64,000 nucleotides of DNA from Phycisphaerae bacterium (GCA_030428945.1 JAUIEC010000014.1:62001-126000); one strand, 5' to 3'. Counted from the stretch's first letter, positions 30,879 to 40,787 are shown. The notes: generated from the sequence alone by a model not told the origin. A program made the numbers and translations.

Positions 30879-31424
30879 TCAACCTTCCTCAAAGAGACCG
30901 CACCCCGCCAGGATCCGCCGCAGCTTCTCGAAACAGCGGGCCCGCGTCGGACCGATACTGCCGACCTTCATGCCAAGCATCTCGGCCACCTCTTCGTAAC
31001 TCGGCGGGTCCGCCTGCAGGAACAGCATCTCGAGCAGTTCGCGACACGGGGAACCCACTTCCGCCAGACCACGATGCAATTCGTGCTGTCGTTCCCAGGC
31101 CAGCATCCGCTCGGCCGGAAGTTCCTCATCCGCAGACGGATCACCGGGCGCGGACCCGCCCTGGAGTCGGCGCCGGGCCCGCAGGCTTTCGCGGTGTGCG
31201 GCCGTGATCAGCCAGGCCGAAAGCCGCTCCGGCGCCCGAATCCGGCCGAGGCCGCGGTGCAGACCCGCGAAGACGGCCTGAAAGACGTCGTCCGCGTCGG
31301 CGGCTGCAAGCCGGTAGCGGCGCGGAATCGAGTAGACCAGCCGCCCGTACGTCTCGATCAGCGTGCGCCAGGCATCCTCGTCGCCTCGTTCGCAGGCCGC
31401 GAGCAGGTCCGGGTCGTGTCTCAC
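30879..31424 (-). CDS. ECF-type sigma factor opening the CHAT operon
   Basis: 181 residues from a GTG start. Region 2 shows Y-G-R-L-V-Y-S-I-P...D-A-D-D-V-F-Q-A-V-F, the RpoE-type helix pair, and A-W-L-I-T-A-A-H-R-E-S. Region 4 shows E-L-L-E-M-L-F-L...S-Y-E-E-V-A-E-M-L-G-M-K-V-G-S-I-G. It is the first gene of a five-gene minus-strand operon (gaps of 74 and 22 bases, then two ATGA overlaps) ending in TPR-CHAT and subtilisin genes, so it probably directs expression of that operon. Confidence 0.87.
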   Translation of the reverse strand: MRHDPDLLAACERGDEDAWRTLIETYGRLVYSIPRRYRLAAADADDVFQAVFAGLHRGLGRIRAPERLSAWLITAAHRESLRARRRLQGGSAPGDPSADEELPAERMLAWERQHELHRGLAEVGSPCRELLEMLFLQADPPSYEEVAEMLGMKVGSIGPTRARCFEKLRRILAGCGLFEEG

Positions 31425-31585
31425 TGGGTTTCTCCGCGCAGCGCCACCCGATCACATCGTAGCGGGCCCGCCGAAAAAGGGCGCGTTCCGGGGGTTCGTC
31501 GTATTTCGCGGCCAGGCACCGGCACTGTTCGGATGGTGTGGCAACACGCCGGCATCCGTTCCGAACAATCCGGAGGGCAATCGTT

Positions 31586-32764
31586 GTGAACAGATCAGGT
31601 CGCATGCGCGTCGGGCTGCTGGGTGTTCTGGGGGTCTCGGCCCTGTTGCTGGCGTTGTCCGGCGGTGCCTCGCCGGACCCGCGGGCCGATGAGTACGTGG
31701 TGATCGCCTACAACGACCTCGGCATGCACTGCATGAACGAGGACTTCTCCGAGATCGCGATCCTGCCGCCGTTCAACACGCTTCGGGCGCAGGTGCTCAA
31801 GAAGGGCGGCAGTCCGGACATCATCAAGGAAGAGGTTCTCGTCGAGTACTCGATCCCGTCGAACAGCCGCTCGGCCGACAAGACCAACTTCTGGAAGTAC
31901 GCGCCGGCGCTGCTCGGGGTCGCGCTTCCGGTAGACATCGGCCTGGCGGGAAAAGGAATGCGCGGCACGCTTGATCCGGTCGGCGAGCCGGAAGAGTACT
32001 GGGAGGCGGTCGGCATTCCGATCACGCCGATCGACGACATGGGACGGCTCGACCCGTACCCGGTCGGCGAGGTTGTCGTCTACAAGGAAGGTGTCGAAGT
32101 GGCGCGCACCCAGACAATCGTGCCGGTCTCGCAGGAACTGAGCTGCTCACTGTGCCACAGCGGACCGGGCATCTCGATGGAAACCGACATCCTCCGCGAC
32201 CACGACCGTCTGCACGGCACCAGCCTCGAGTCTCAGAAGCCGGTGCTGTGCGCGAGCTGTCACGCCGATCCGGCCCTCGGAGCGCCCGGGCAGCCCGGCG
32301 TGTCGATGTTCTCGCACGCGATCCACTCGGCCCACGCCGATCGGGTTGGCGACATCAACCTCGCCAACGACTGCTATGCCTGTCACCCGGGCGTTCGCAC
32401 GCAGTGTCACCGCGGCGTGCATCTCGCCCGGGGCGTCGAGTGCATCGACTGCCACGGCGACATGACCGCCGTCGGCAGCACCAGTCGTACGCCGTGGATC
32501 GATGAACCGCGCTGCAGCGACTGCCACAGCCGGCCAGGCTTTGACTTCGAAGAACCCGGCAAGCTCTACAAGGACTCGCGCGGGCACGGCGGCATCCTCT
32601 GCATGACCTGCCACGGCAGCCCGCACGCGATCCTGCCGGCCGTGACCGAGGCCGACAATCGCCAGGCCATCCGCCTGCAGGGACACCCGGGCAGGCTCGA
32701 CACCTGCACGGTATGCCACACGTCGACGCCGTCCGAGCCGTTCTTCCACTCCCTCGAAGACTAG
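31586..32764 (+). CDS. exported multihaem (seven CXXCH) c-type cytochrome
   Basis: 392 residues from GTG 31586, chosen because GGAGG lies 10 bases upstream and a signal sequence (M-R-V-G-L-L-G-V-L-G-V-S-A) begins shortly after. The first ~190 residues have no haem and contain D-L-G-M-H-C-M-N. The C-terminal half carries seven haem-binding motifs: C-S-L-C-H, C-A-S-C-H, C-Y-A-C-H, C-I-D-C-H, C-S-D-C-H, C-M-T-C-H and C-T-V-C-H. It is an electron-transfer protein of the cell envelope with no reductase gene beside it. The next gene starts 10 bases later, so the two are likely co-expressed. Confidence 0.88.
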   Translation: MNRSGRMRVGLLGVLGVSALLLALSGGASPDPRADEYVVIAYNDLGMHCMNEDFSEIAILPPFNTLRAQVLKKGGSPDIIKEEVLVEYSIPSNSRSADKTNFWKYAPALLGVALPVDIGLAGKGMRGTLDPVGEPEEYWEAVGIPITPIDDMGRLDPYPVGEVVVYKEGVEVARTQTIVPVSQELSCSLCHSGPGISMETDILRDHDRLHGTSLESQKPVLCASCHADPALGAPGQPGVSMFSHAIHSAHADRVGDINLANDCYACHPGVRTQCHRGVHLARGVECIDCHGDMTAVGSTSRTPWIDEPRCSDCHSRPGFDFEEPGKLYKDSRGHGGILCMTCHGSPHAILPAVTEADNRQAIRLQGHPGRLDTCTVCHTSTPSEPFFHSLED

Positions 32765-32774
32765 GAGCACCGCG

Positions 32775-33929
32775 ATGAGGACCCTCGCGCTTTCGCTGTC
32801 CGTTCTGCTGACGTGCTCTGTCACGCGTGCGGCCGACATGTACATCGTCACCGACCTCGGCACGCTCGGCGGCGAGTTCAGTGCCGCCTGGAGTCTCAAC
32901 GCGCACGGCGTCGCGGCCGGGCAGGCGACGCTGCCTCCGCTGGAGGACCTGCGGGCCGTCACCTGGAACGGCACCACGAACGACCTCGGCACGGCCGGGC
33001 AGCGCCAGAGCGTCGCCTTCGCGATCAACGACACCGGCACCGTCGCCGGCGTGTCGTTCGAACTCGGCGAGATCGGCGGAACGGCCGTCCGCTGGGACGC
33101 GGGTGTCGCCACCGTTCTTGGCGCCTTCACGCCGCGCGACCTCAACAACGCCGGCGTGATCGCGGGCGTGCAGACGACGACGGTCAACGGCATCAGCGTG
33201 CGAACGGCCGTTCGCCACGACGGTACGCTGACCGGACTCGGCACGCTCGGGGGCGACTACAGCGCGGCCCACGCGATCAACGACGCGGGCTGGATTGTCG
33301 GCACCTCGAACGATGCCGGCGGCTGGTCGCGGGCCTTCCTGTGGTCCGGCACGATGCTCGACCTCGGCACGCTCGGTGGCAACTGGAGCCAGGCCCTGGC
33401 GCTGAACGACAACGGCTGGATCGTCGGCGTCTCCGAGACGACCGGCGGCTCGCCGCACGCCTGCGTGTTCGAAGTGTCATCCGAAGGAATCGTGCGCAAC
33501 CGCATCGATCTGGGCGAACTCGGGACGACCGGAAGCCACGCCTTCGGCGTCAACAACAACGACCAGGTCGTCGGAACCTCCGAGTGGCGTGCGTTCATCT
33601 GGGAGGCAGGTCAGATGCACGACCTCAACACGCGCAGCCGTGACGCCACCTGGGAACTGACGCATGCCATGGCGATCAACGACGCCGGGCAGATCGTCGG
33701 ACGCGGACGGCACGGCGGACTCTGGCGGGCGTTCCTGCTGACGCCGGACGACTGCCCCGGCGACACCAACGGCGACGGTCGGGCGGATCTCCAGGACCTC
33801 GCCGTGGTGCTGGCGAACTTCGGCCTGGCCCCGGCCACGCGGCCCGATGGCGACCTCGACGGCGACGGCGACGTCGACCTCAGCGACCTGGGGATCGTGC
33901 TCGCCAACTTCGGCGGCACGTGTGACTGA
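32775..33929 (+). CDS. exported HAF-repeat protein with dockerin-like tail
   Basis: 384 residues with an AGGAG ribosome site and a signal peptide. Five or more HAF-type repeats are readable, each built on D-L-G-T-L-G-G-x-x-S-x-A followed by A-I-N-D-x-G-x-I-V-G; these strands predict a beta-propeller. The C-terminus has N-G-D-G-R-A-D-L-Q-D-L-A and D-G-D-G-D-V-D-L-S-D-L-G loops. It is predicted to be extracellular. It follows the multihaem cytochrome by 10 bases, an unusual pairing that suggests a shared location or transcript. Confidence 0.82.
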   Translation: MRTLALSLSVLLTCSVTRAADMYIVTDLGTLGGEFSAAWSLNAHGVAAGQATLPPLEDLRAVTWNGTTNDLGTAGQRQSVAFAINDTGTVAGVSFELGEIGGTAVRWDAGVATVLGAFTPRDLNNAGVIAGVQTTTVNGISVRTAVRHDGTLTGLGTLGGDYSAAHAINDAGWIVGTSNDAGGWSRAFLWSGTMLDLGTLGGNWSQALALNDNGWIVGVSETTGGSPHACVFEVSSEGIVRNRIDLGELGTTGSHAFGVNNNDQVVGTSEWRAFIWEAGQMHDLNTRSRDATWELTHAMAINDAGQIVGRGRHGGLWRAFLLTPDDCPGDTNGDGRADLQDLAVVLANFGLAPATRPDGDLDGDGDVDLSDLGIVLANFGGTCD

Positions 33930-34013
33930 CCGCACCCCGGCTGCCCGGCGCCACGCAGCGCCACCCCACGGCGTCGGGCAGCCATTCCTCATGCTCCAAC
34001 GGAGTACCCTGAC

Positions 34014-36500
34014 GTGATCAACCGCAGCAGCATCCTCGCACTGATTGCTACCGCCACCCTGGCCGTCACAGCCGCTGCGCAGTGGCAGCCCGCGGCGTCA
34101 TTCCCCGAACCCGGGGCCCGCTTCGACGCGGCCGGGTTGAACCACAACGGCATTCTCTACGCGATCGGCGGACAGCCGTTCGTTCCCGGCGGCGACCAGA
34201 CGCCGATCCACTACCTCGACCCGAACGACCCGAACGCGACTACGTTCAGCGCCGGCCGGCCGGCCGAGAACGCGATCGTCCGCCAGGGCGTCGGCGTCGA
34301 CATGCTCGGGCGGATCGTGGTGTTCGGCGGCGTGAACGGCATCGACCCGGAAGAGGATGGCGGCCAGACCTACCAGTATGACATCGTTGAAGGGCAGTGG
34401 ACCGGACTCGCGGACCGAAGCGCCGCGGCGCCCGCGGACTACTTCGCGTTCGCGACCGACGACCTCGGGCGGATCTACTCCATCGGCGGCGGCCCCGGCG
34501 AAAGCGCGGACGCCGGCAACCCGAACGCGGGCTACGTCGAGCGCTACCTCGGCCCCACCGACGCGTGGGAGGTCGTCGCGCCGCTGCCGGTCCCCGTCGC
34601 CGATGCCGCCGCGGTCAACGACGGACGCGGACACCTGCTGGTCTTCGGCGGATTCGACACCACCGCGAGCACCCGCCTGGCCACGATTCAGCGGTACGAC
34701 GTCACCACCAACACCTGGACGCTGCTGGCCGACATGCCGGCCGCCCTGACCGGGCACTGCGCGGCCACCGGCGTCGACGGACGCGTCTACGTGATCGGAG
34801 GGGTCAGCGGGCCGATCGGGTCGGGCACGGTCGAGTCGAGCGTGCACGTGCTGCATCTCGACACGATGACCTGGTCGGCCGGCCCCGCCCTGGGCACGCC
34901 CCGCACGCGCTTCGCGGCCGCACTGCGGGACGACGATCACATCTACGCGCTGGGCGGCCTGAACGACAGCGGCGGCACCAACACGGCCGAGAAGCTATTC
35001 ACGCCGACCTGCCCCGGCATCACCACGCAGCCGCTGCCCATGCAGGCCTACGGCGGATCGGCGGCCGGCTTCTCCATCACCGTCAGCGGCACCGCGCCGT
35101 TCGCGTACCAGTGGTACCGCGACGGCCTTCCGCTGAGCGATGGACTGACACCCGATGGCAGCACGATCAGCGGGGCGAACGCCGCTGCGCTGACGATCTA
35201 CGATGTCCGGTCCGCCGACGCCGGAACCTACGACGTCGACATCAGCAACGTCTGCGGAACGACGCGCAGCCAGAGCGCGGCCCTGACCGTCGTCACGCCC
35301 GGGCAGGTGCCGACCCACTGGCAGGTCGAGAGCATTCACCCCGCGTGGGCGCAGAACAGTTCGATCGCCCACGGCGTGTCGAACGGCATGATCGGCGGAT
35401 CGGGAACGACGCCGACCCTTCTGCCGGATGGTCGCACGTTCACCCTCGCGCACCCGGTCGTCTGGGATACCGAGAACCTGGTGCCGGTCGATGTTACGCC
35501 GGCCGGCTCCGTCGGCGGGCAGATCTTCGACGTCGAGGGCGACCTGCTGGTCGGCTGGTTCTGGCACACCTGGACCTGCCCGGGCGGAACCCAGTCGTGG
35601 ACCTGCGCCTGGCAGTCCGCCGGTTTCTGGACGGCCCCCAGCATGAACTTCCTCGAGGCGGTGCATTCGTCCGGCGCCGAGTACGACGCGGCATATGGCA
35701 CCGACGGATTCGGGATGGTCGGCACGCTGACCTACGAATACACCGAGGGCAACTACGACTCGCGCGCACACTACTGGCCGGGCACCGGCGGTACGTACTC
35801 GCTGCACAACGCGGCCTACAGCGACAGCTTCGCGTACGCCGTCGATGGCGACCGACAGTTCGGCTCGGCCCGTGCAGGCTCCTCGAACCACGCGATGATG
35901 TGGACCGGCAGCGCAAGCACGCAGACGGATCTGCACCCCGGTGGTTTCACGACTTCGACGATCAGCGGTGCCGGGAACGGTCAGGCCGTCGGCCATGCCG
36001 GGAATGGCTCGGCCGGCAGTCACGCCGGACTGTGGATTCCCGACGCGGCCGCGTTCATCGACCTGCATCCGGACGGGACCACCGCCAGCTCGGCCGTCGC
36101 GGCGCATGGCGGCATCCAGGCCGGCAACGTCGATGGCGGTGCGGCACTGTGGGTCGGGAGTGCCGAGACGTGGATCGACCTGCACCTGAGCGTCCCGCCC
36201 GCGTTCACCAGCTCCTACGCCGAGGATTTCGAGATGCTGCCCGACGGCCGGATGATCGTCGTGGGGTATGGCTACAACAGCGCCACCACGCGGACCGAAG
36301 CGCTCGTCTGGCGGAGCCTGGTTGCCGTTCCCGGCGACCTCGACAGCGACGGCGATGTCGACCTGAGCGACCTGGCGATCGTGCTCGGCGACTTCGGCTG
36401 CACGCAGCCACCGGCCGCGACCTGCCCAGGCGATGCCGACGGCGACGGCGACACGGATCTGAGCGACCTGGCCGAGGTCCTGGCGAACTTCGGCACCTGA
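34014..36500 (+). CDS. exported Kelch/Ig-like protein with dockerin-like tail
   Basis: 828 residues from a GTG start with GGAG ten bases upstream and a signal peptide ending A-A-A-Q. Residues ~25-335 contain Kelch-type blades (Y-A-I-G-G, V-F-G-G, Y-S-I-G-G-G, Y-V-I-G-G-V, Y-A-L-G-G-L). Residues ~338-425 are an Ig-like domain with Y-Q-W-Y-R-D-G and D-A-G-T-Y-D-V-D. A second propeller-like region with HAF-flavoured repeats (A-H-G-V-S-N-G-M-I-G, A-V-G-H-A-G-N-G) follows, then two dockerin-like loops. It is a predicted surface or secreted binding protein. The gene begins 84 bases after the HAF protein and may be part of the same transcript. Confidence 0.82.
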   Translation: MINRSSILALIATATLAVTAAAQWQPAASFPEPGARFDAAGLNHNGILYAIGGQPFVPGGDQTPIHYLDPNDPNATTFSAGRPAENAIVRQGVGVDMLGRIVVFGGVNGIDPEEDGGQTYQYDIVEGQWTGLADRSAAAPADYFAFATDDLGRIYSIGGGPGESADAGNPNAGYVERYLGPTDAWEVVAPLPVPVADAAAVNDGRGHLLVFGGFDTTASTRLATIQRYDVTTNTWTLLADMPAALTGHCAATGVDGRVYVIGGVSGPIGSGTVESSVHVLHLDTMTWSAGPALGTPRTRFAAALRDDDHIYALGGLNDSGGTNTAEKLFTPTCPGITTQPLPMQAYGGSAAGFSITVSGTAPFAYQWYRDGLPLSDGLTPDGSTISGANAAALTIYDVRSADAGTYDVDISNVCGTTRSQSAALTVVTPGQVPTHWQVESIHPAWAQNSSIAHGVSNGMIGGSGTTPTLLPDGRTFTLAHPVVWDTENLVPVDVTPAGSVGGQIFDVEGDLLVGWFWHTWTCPGGTQSWTCAWQSAGFWTAPSMNFLEAVHSSGAEYDAAYGTDGFGMVGTLTYEYTEGNYDSRAHYWPGTGGTYSLHNAAYSDSFAYAVDGDRQFGSARAGSSNHAMMWTGSASTQTDLHPGGFTTSTISGAGNGQAVGHAGNGSAGSHAGLWIPDAAAFIDLHPDGTTASSAVAAHGGIQAGNVDGGAALWVGSAETWIDLHLSVPPAFTSSYAEDFEMLPDGRMIVVGYGYNSATTRTEALVWRSLVAVPGDLDSDGDVDLSDLAIVLGDFGCTQPPAATCPGDADGDGDTDLSDLAEVLANFGT

Positions 36501-36660
36501 GGACGCCCACCATCTCACGCCGAGACATGCAAAACACTGCTAATCAGTAACTTACGCGGATTTCGCGAGTCCGCACCGCACCCACCGGCGGCGGCCCGGG
36601 GTCCGCCCCGCGCGGCCGAACCGCCCGCCTGCCGTGCCCCTGCGCACACGAACAAAGACC

Positions 36661-37493
36661 GGATTCACCGCGACGATCGCGGTCCGTTCGGGAGCGAGTC
36701 GGTCATCGCGACGCCGGTCATCATCGAGGGCCAGGGCCATGTGATCGAACGCGACGCCGGCGCGACGGACCTGTTCCGTTTCTTCCGCGTGGTCCAGGGC
36801 GACCTGACGCTCGTCGACACGACGCTCCGCAACGGCATCGGGGACACCGGGATCGGCGGTGGCAGCGTCCTCGTCTCCAACGGCGCGCTGCAGGTGACAA
36901 ACAGCAGCCTGACCGACAATTCCGCCGGTCGCGGCGGAGCGATCACGCTGGCCGGAGCCAACTCCTCAGCCGAACTCGACGGCGTTCTCTTCGCCGGCAA
37001 CATCGTCAACGACGGTGGTTCGGGTGGGGCGATCACCGTGATCAACGGGGCCCGGTTGACCGTCCGCAACTCCACCTTTGCCGGGAACCAGTCCGTTCGT
37101 AACGGCGGCGCAATCTCGATCGAGAGCACCGACGCCTCGGCCACCATCCTGAACAGCACCTTCTCGGGGAACGCGACCCACATCGCCGGCGTGGGCATGG
37201 ATCAAGCTTCCGCAAAAACAGATCGATCTGAGAACCTGGGACAACATGGTCGTCGAGAAGTGGGACGCTCAGGACCTCTCCTATCCGTTCGTGATCCGCG
37301 TCTTCAACGAACAGCGCGACGACGAGGGCCGCATCAAGGCGGCATCCCGCACGGCTGCGATGCCGACGGCAACGGCGACACCAACGGTGACGACCTGGTG
37401 GACCTCAGCGCCCCGGCGATCCTCCTCGGCCGCTTCGGAATCGGCTGCCAGCGCCGACCTCCGGGACACGTGGGGGTTTTCCGGACTTCCTAG
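36661..37493 (+). pseudogene. truncated, interrupted beta-helix/dockerin gene remnant
   Basis: From about 36661 the frame reads as the middle of a parallel beta-helix protein (F-G-S-E-S-V-I-A-T-P-V-I-I-E-G-Q-G then F-F-R-V-V-Q-G-D-L-T-L). It has no signal peptide or N-terminal part. Homology-like text stops near 37195. From about 37198 a different frame reads sensibly (W-I-K-L-P-Q-K-Q-I-D-L-R-T-W-D) for roughly 150 bases with lower GC. A dockerin-like remnant (D-T-N-G-D-D-L-V-D-L) then returns in the first frame and ends at TAG 37491-37493. I read this as a decayed paralogue of the beta-helix gene at 37935 with a foreign piece inserted. Confidence 0.65.
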
Positions 37494-37934
37494 AATGCGG
37501 TGCCTTGGGCCCAGGGCAGGTGTTTCCTTTCCGGCACACCGCGTCAGCGGCTGACGCTACTGGTGCGTGATCGTGGAACTCGGGCGACCGCAAACCCGAA
37601 CGCCACAACATCAGGGGAGACCGAGCGACAAGTCGGGGGCGGGATCACCCGCTCCCGACCTGTCCGCATGCGCGGAACCTCGCGAGCGCCGGCGGAAGAT
37701 CTCGACTCGGCAACGGTCCGGCGATCACCTGCGAACGACACCCCGCCGCACGGATGTTCCGGCCCCCGCCACCGCACATCGCGACGACACCACTCTCTTC
37801 CGCGCCGGCCGACCCGATCATCGAACCGCGAAAACGCCGGGATTACGCGTTAGTCCGCGGCGGAACGCGCGCTAGGTAGGGCAGCGTCAACTCTCGCTCA
37901 CTCGACACGCCACCCGCGGCGGGAAGGAAGCAGC
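37494..37934. other. intergenic region without a recognisable gene
   Basis: About 440 bases between the remnant and the beta-helix gene. Short open frames here are arginine- and proline-rich with no family signature. I see no tRNA, strong hairpin or clear promoter, apart from a GGGAAGGAAG ribosome site directly before the next start. Confidence 0.5.
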
Positions 37935-40787
37935 ATGCATACGCGCAGCGCCGGCACCGGCCTGATTCTGATCACGGCGGCCCTGATCGCTACACCGCAC
38001 TCCGCCCGGGCGGAAGACTTCGTCGTTGCGAACGGCGATCCGCAGAACCTGATCGACGCGATCAACGCGGCGAACGCGAACGGCGAACCAGACCGCATCT
38101 TCTGCGACGAATACAACTTCCGGATCGCCGAGGTGGACAACATGACGGACGGGCCGAACGGCCTGCCGTCGATCACCAGCAACATCGAGATCCGCGGCTA
38201 TTACACGCAGGTGCAGCGCTCAGCCGAGAGTGGTACGCCGCCGCTGCGACTGTTCCACGTGTCCGAGAGCGGCACGCTGCGGCTGACGGAACTGACGATC
38301 TCGAACGGGCACGCCGACCTCGGCGGAGCCGTGTTCAATCGAGGTACGCTGATTCTCGAGCCGGGTCCCGAATCCGACGGCGTCTACGTGCTCGACAACT
38401 ACGCGGAGAATTCCGGCGGCGGGATTTACAACGCACCGGGCGCAACGCTGATGGCGGAAGAGACACAATTCTGGTCCAACCACACGAACGGCGACGGCGG
38501 TTTCCTGGCGAACTTTGGAACCGCAACCCTGCAACAGTGCCAGATCTGGGACAACGTGGCCGGCGTGACCGGTCCGGACGGTCGCGGTGGCGCGATCTTC
38601 AACGCGGCCGAACTGACGGTCGAGCGGGCGACGATGGCCGGCAACATCGCGTCGTCGCTGGGCGGCGGCCTGCACACCTCCGGGAACTGCCTGCTGGTCA
38701 ACTCGACGGTCAGCGGCAATACCGCCGGCGACGCGGGCGGCGGCCTGCTCGATGACGGGGGCACCTGCGCGGTGGTCCAGTGCACCATCGCGGAGAACGC
38801 GGGGGCGGTCGGCGCCGGCGTGCGGGCCCACGCGACCGACAGCGTGCTGAGCCTGAACAACACGATCGTGGCGAACAGCCTCGGCGTCGACTGCGATGGT
38901 GCGACGGCAGTGATCGACAACGGCTTCAACCTGATCGCCGATGCAACCTGCCTGACGACCGCGACCAGCCTGAGTGGCGATCCGCTGCTCGGCCCGCTTG
39001 CCGCGAATGGCTATCCGACCAACTACATCCTCACCCGCTCCCGACCGGCCACGCACGAATTGCTGCCCGGCAGTATCGCCCGCAACGCCGGAGACTGTGC
39101 GGAGGGATCGCAATCGATGGATCAGCGCGGCTTCGACCGCCCGCGCGCGGGAGCCTGCGATATCGGCGCGTTCGAAGCGTGCCAGTTCGATCCGCAGATT
39201 CCCGATGGCGACGGGGACGCACTGTTCCACGCGATCACCTGCGCGGAAGAGACGCTGAGCGCGGAAGTCATCGAACTCGCGGAGAACGGCACCTACCTGC
39301 TGACCAATGAGAACCTCCCGTCGCTGCACACCACGGTCGTGATCAACGCCAACGGCTCCCTCTTGCAGCGGGTGCGCGATCCGAACGAAACCGCCAGTTT
39401 CTTCTCGGTCAGCGGTCACGCCGAGTGGACCGTCAACGACGCCCGCCTGACCGGCGCCAACCAGGTGGCGTACGCAGGGTGGCGTGGCCACGTGACGCTG
39501 AATCGTTGCGAACTCTTCGAGAATGACACCACCTGGCGCACGCTTGTGTCGGCGGGGGGCTCCAACCTGGCCGAAGTGACGCTGAACGACTGCCTGATTC
39601 GCGACAACGTCGGCGACGGCCTGACCTCCGGGCGGGTGCGCGTGCACAACTCGGTGATCCGCGGCAACAGCGCGGGCATCTCCTCGGGCCTCGGTGTCAG
39701 CGATTCGGTCATCGACGGGAACGCGGGCACCGGCTACTACGGCGGTGGACCGATCACCAACACCGTGATCATCAACAACACCGGCGACTACGGCGTCGAA
39801 TTGCGCGGCGAAGCGACGATCGAGGACTGCCTGATCGGCAACAACCAACAGGGCGTTTACGTCTTCACGGATCGGCCGTGCGTCATCCGCCGCTGCCAGA
39901 TCGTCGACAACGCCTCGTACGGCATCCAGAACTACCGCAACGCCGAGGTTCATGTCGAACAGTGCGAGATTGCCGGTAACGCGACAGCGGTCCTCAACCG
40001 CCGAACCGTCGCGGCCCTCGGCGGGACGATGATCATCCGCGACAGCGAGATCCACGGGAACACCGGGGGATTCAGCGGCGTCATCGACAACGGGTTCGAG
40101 ATGACGATCCGCAACACCGCCATCCACGGGAACGGGCAGGCGATCTGGAACCGTCCGTCGTCCGAAGGATCGCTGGCGGTCACCAACTCGACGATCAGCG
40201 GCAACCTGCACGGCATCCGCAACTGGGGTCCGCTTTCGCTGCGGAATGTGACGCTTACCGGAAACGGCGGCGGACCGGCCGGTGGCGGGATCACCAACGC
40301 GGACGGCGCGTTGGCGACGGTCACAAACTCAATCCTGGCGGGGAACCCGGACGGCGACTGCGCCGGCGAGACGCCGATCATGGACCTCGGACACAACATC
40401 ATCGGCGATGCGGCCTGCATCACGGATCCGACCAGCTTCGCGGCCGACCCGCTGCTCGGCCCGCTGGCTGACAACGGCGGACTGACGCCGACGCACGCGC
40501 TGCTGCCCGGCAGCCCGGCGATCGACGCGGGCGACTGCGGCGAGGTGAACGACGATCAGCGCGGCGTCGCCCGGCCGCGCGGGCGGGCCTGCGACATCGG
40601 CGCGGTCGAAGCGCCGTGCGCGGGGGACATCACCGGGGACGGCCAGGTCGACATGCTCGATCTGGCGGAACTGCTCCAGCAATTCGGACGGGCCGGCGAT
40701 TCGCGCAGCGGCGACCTGAACGCCGACGGCCGCGTGAACCTGACTGACCTGGCGATCGTCCTGGCCGGCACCGGCCAGCCCTGCTGA
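37935..40787 (+). CDS. exported right-handed beta-helix protein with choice-of-anchor Q-type segments and dockerin-like tail
   Basis: 950 residues with a signal peptide (G-L-I-L-I-T-A-A-L-I-A-T). Parallel beta-helix repeats run through most of the length (V-N-S-T-V-S-G-N-T-A-G, L-N-N-T-I-V-A-N-S, T-N-S-T-I-S-G-N). Two copies of a choice-of-anchor Q-like segment end in D-Q-R-G-x-x-R-P-R-x-x-A-C-D-I-G-A, one near residue 410 and one near residue 890, so the gene looks like an internal duplication. The end has G-D-G-Q-V-D-M-L-D-L-A and N-A-D-G-R-V-N-L-T-D-L-A loops. It is predicted to be surface-attached or secreted. The preceding remnant is a decayed relative. Confidence 0.85.
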   Translation: MHTRSAGTGLILITAALIATPHSARAEDFVVANGDPQNLIDAINAANANGEPDRIFCDEYNFRIAEVDNMTDGPNGLPSITSNIEIRGYYTQVQRSAESGTPPLRLFHVSESGTLRLTELTISNGHADLGGAVFNRGTLILEPGPESDGVYVLDNYAENSGGGIYNAPGATLMAEETQFWSNHTNGDGGFLANFGTATLQQCQIWDNVAGVTGPDGRGGAIFNAAELTVERATMAGNIASSLGGGLHTSGNCLLVNSTVSGNTAGDAGGGLLDDGGTCAVVQCTIAENAGAVGAGVRAHATDSVLSLNNTIVANSLGVDCDGATAVIDNGFNLIADATCLTTATSLSGDPLLGPLAANGYPTNYILTRSRPATHELLPGSIARNAGDCAEGSQSMDQRGFDRPRAGACDIGAFEACQFDPQIPDGDGDALFHAITCAEETLSAEVIELAENGTYLLTNENLPSLHTTVVINANGSLLQRVRDPNETASFFSVSGHAEWTVNDARLTGANQVAYAGWRGHVTLNRCELFENDTTWRTLVSAGGSNLAEVTLNDCLIRDNVGDGLTSGRVRVHNSVIRGNSAGISSGLGVSDSVIDGNAGTGYYGGGPITNTVIINNTGDYGVELRGEATIEDCLIGNNQQGVYVFTDRPCVIRRCQIVDNASYGIQNYRNAEVHVEQCEIAGNATAVLNRRTVAALGGTMIIRDSEIHGNTGGFSGVIDNGFEMTIRNTAIHGNGQAIWNRPSSEGSLAVTNSTISGNLHGIRNWGPLSLRNVTLTGNGGGPAGGGITNADGALATVTNSILAGNPDGDCAGETPIMDLGHNIIGDAACITDPTSFAADPLLGPLADNGGLTPTHALLPGSPAIDAGDCGEVNDDQRGVARPRGRACDIGAVEAPCAGDITGDGQVDMLDLAELLQQFGRAGDSRSGDLNADGRVNLTDLAIVLAGTGQPC

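Noticed and set aside
28147-30999. A 950-residue plus-strand frame opposite the T5SS-like repeat protein
   Set aside because: Its periodicity comes from the antisense of the glycine-rich repeats. No signal or motif supports it.
36741-37493. Treating the 250-residue frame here as an intact gene
   Set aside because: The beta-helix reading starts mid-protein, is interrupted by another frame and lacks a signal peptide, so I call it a pseudogene.
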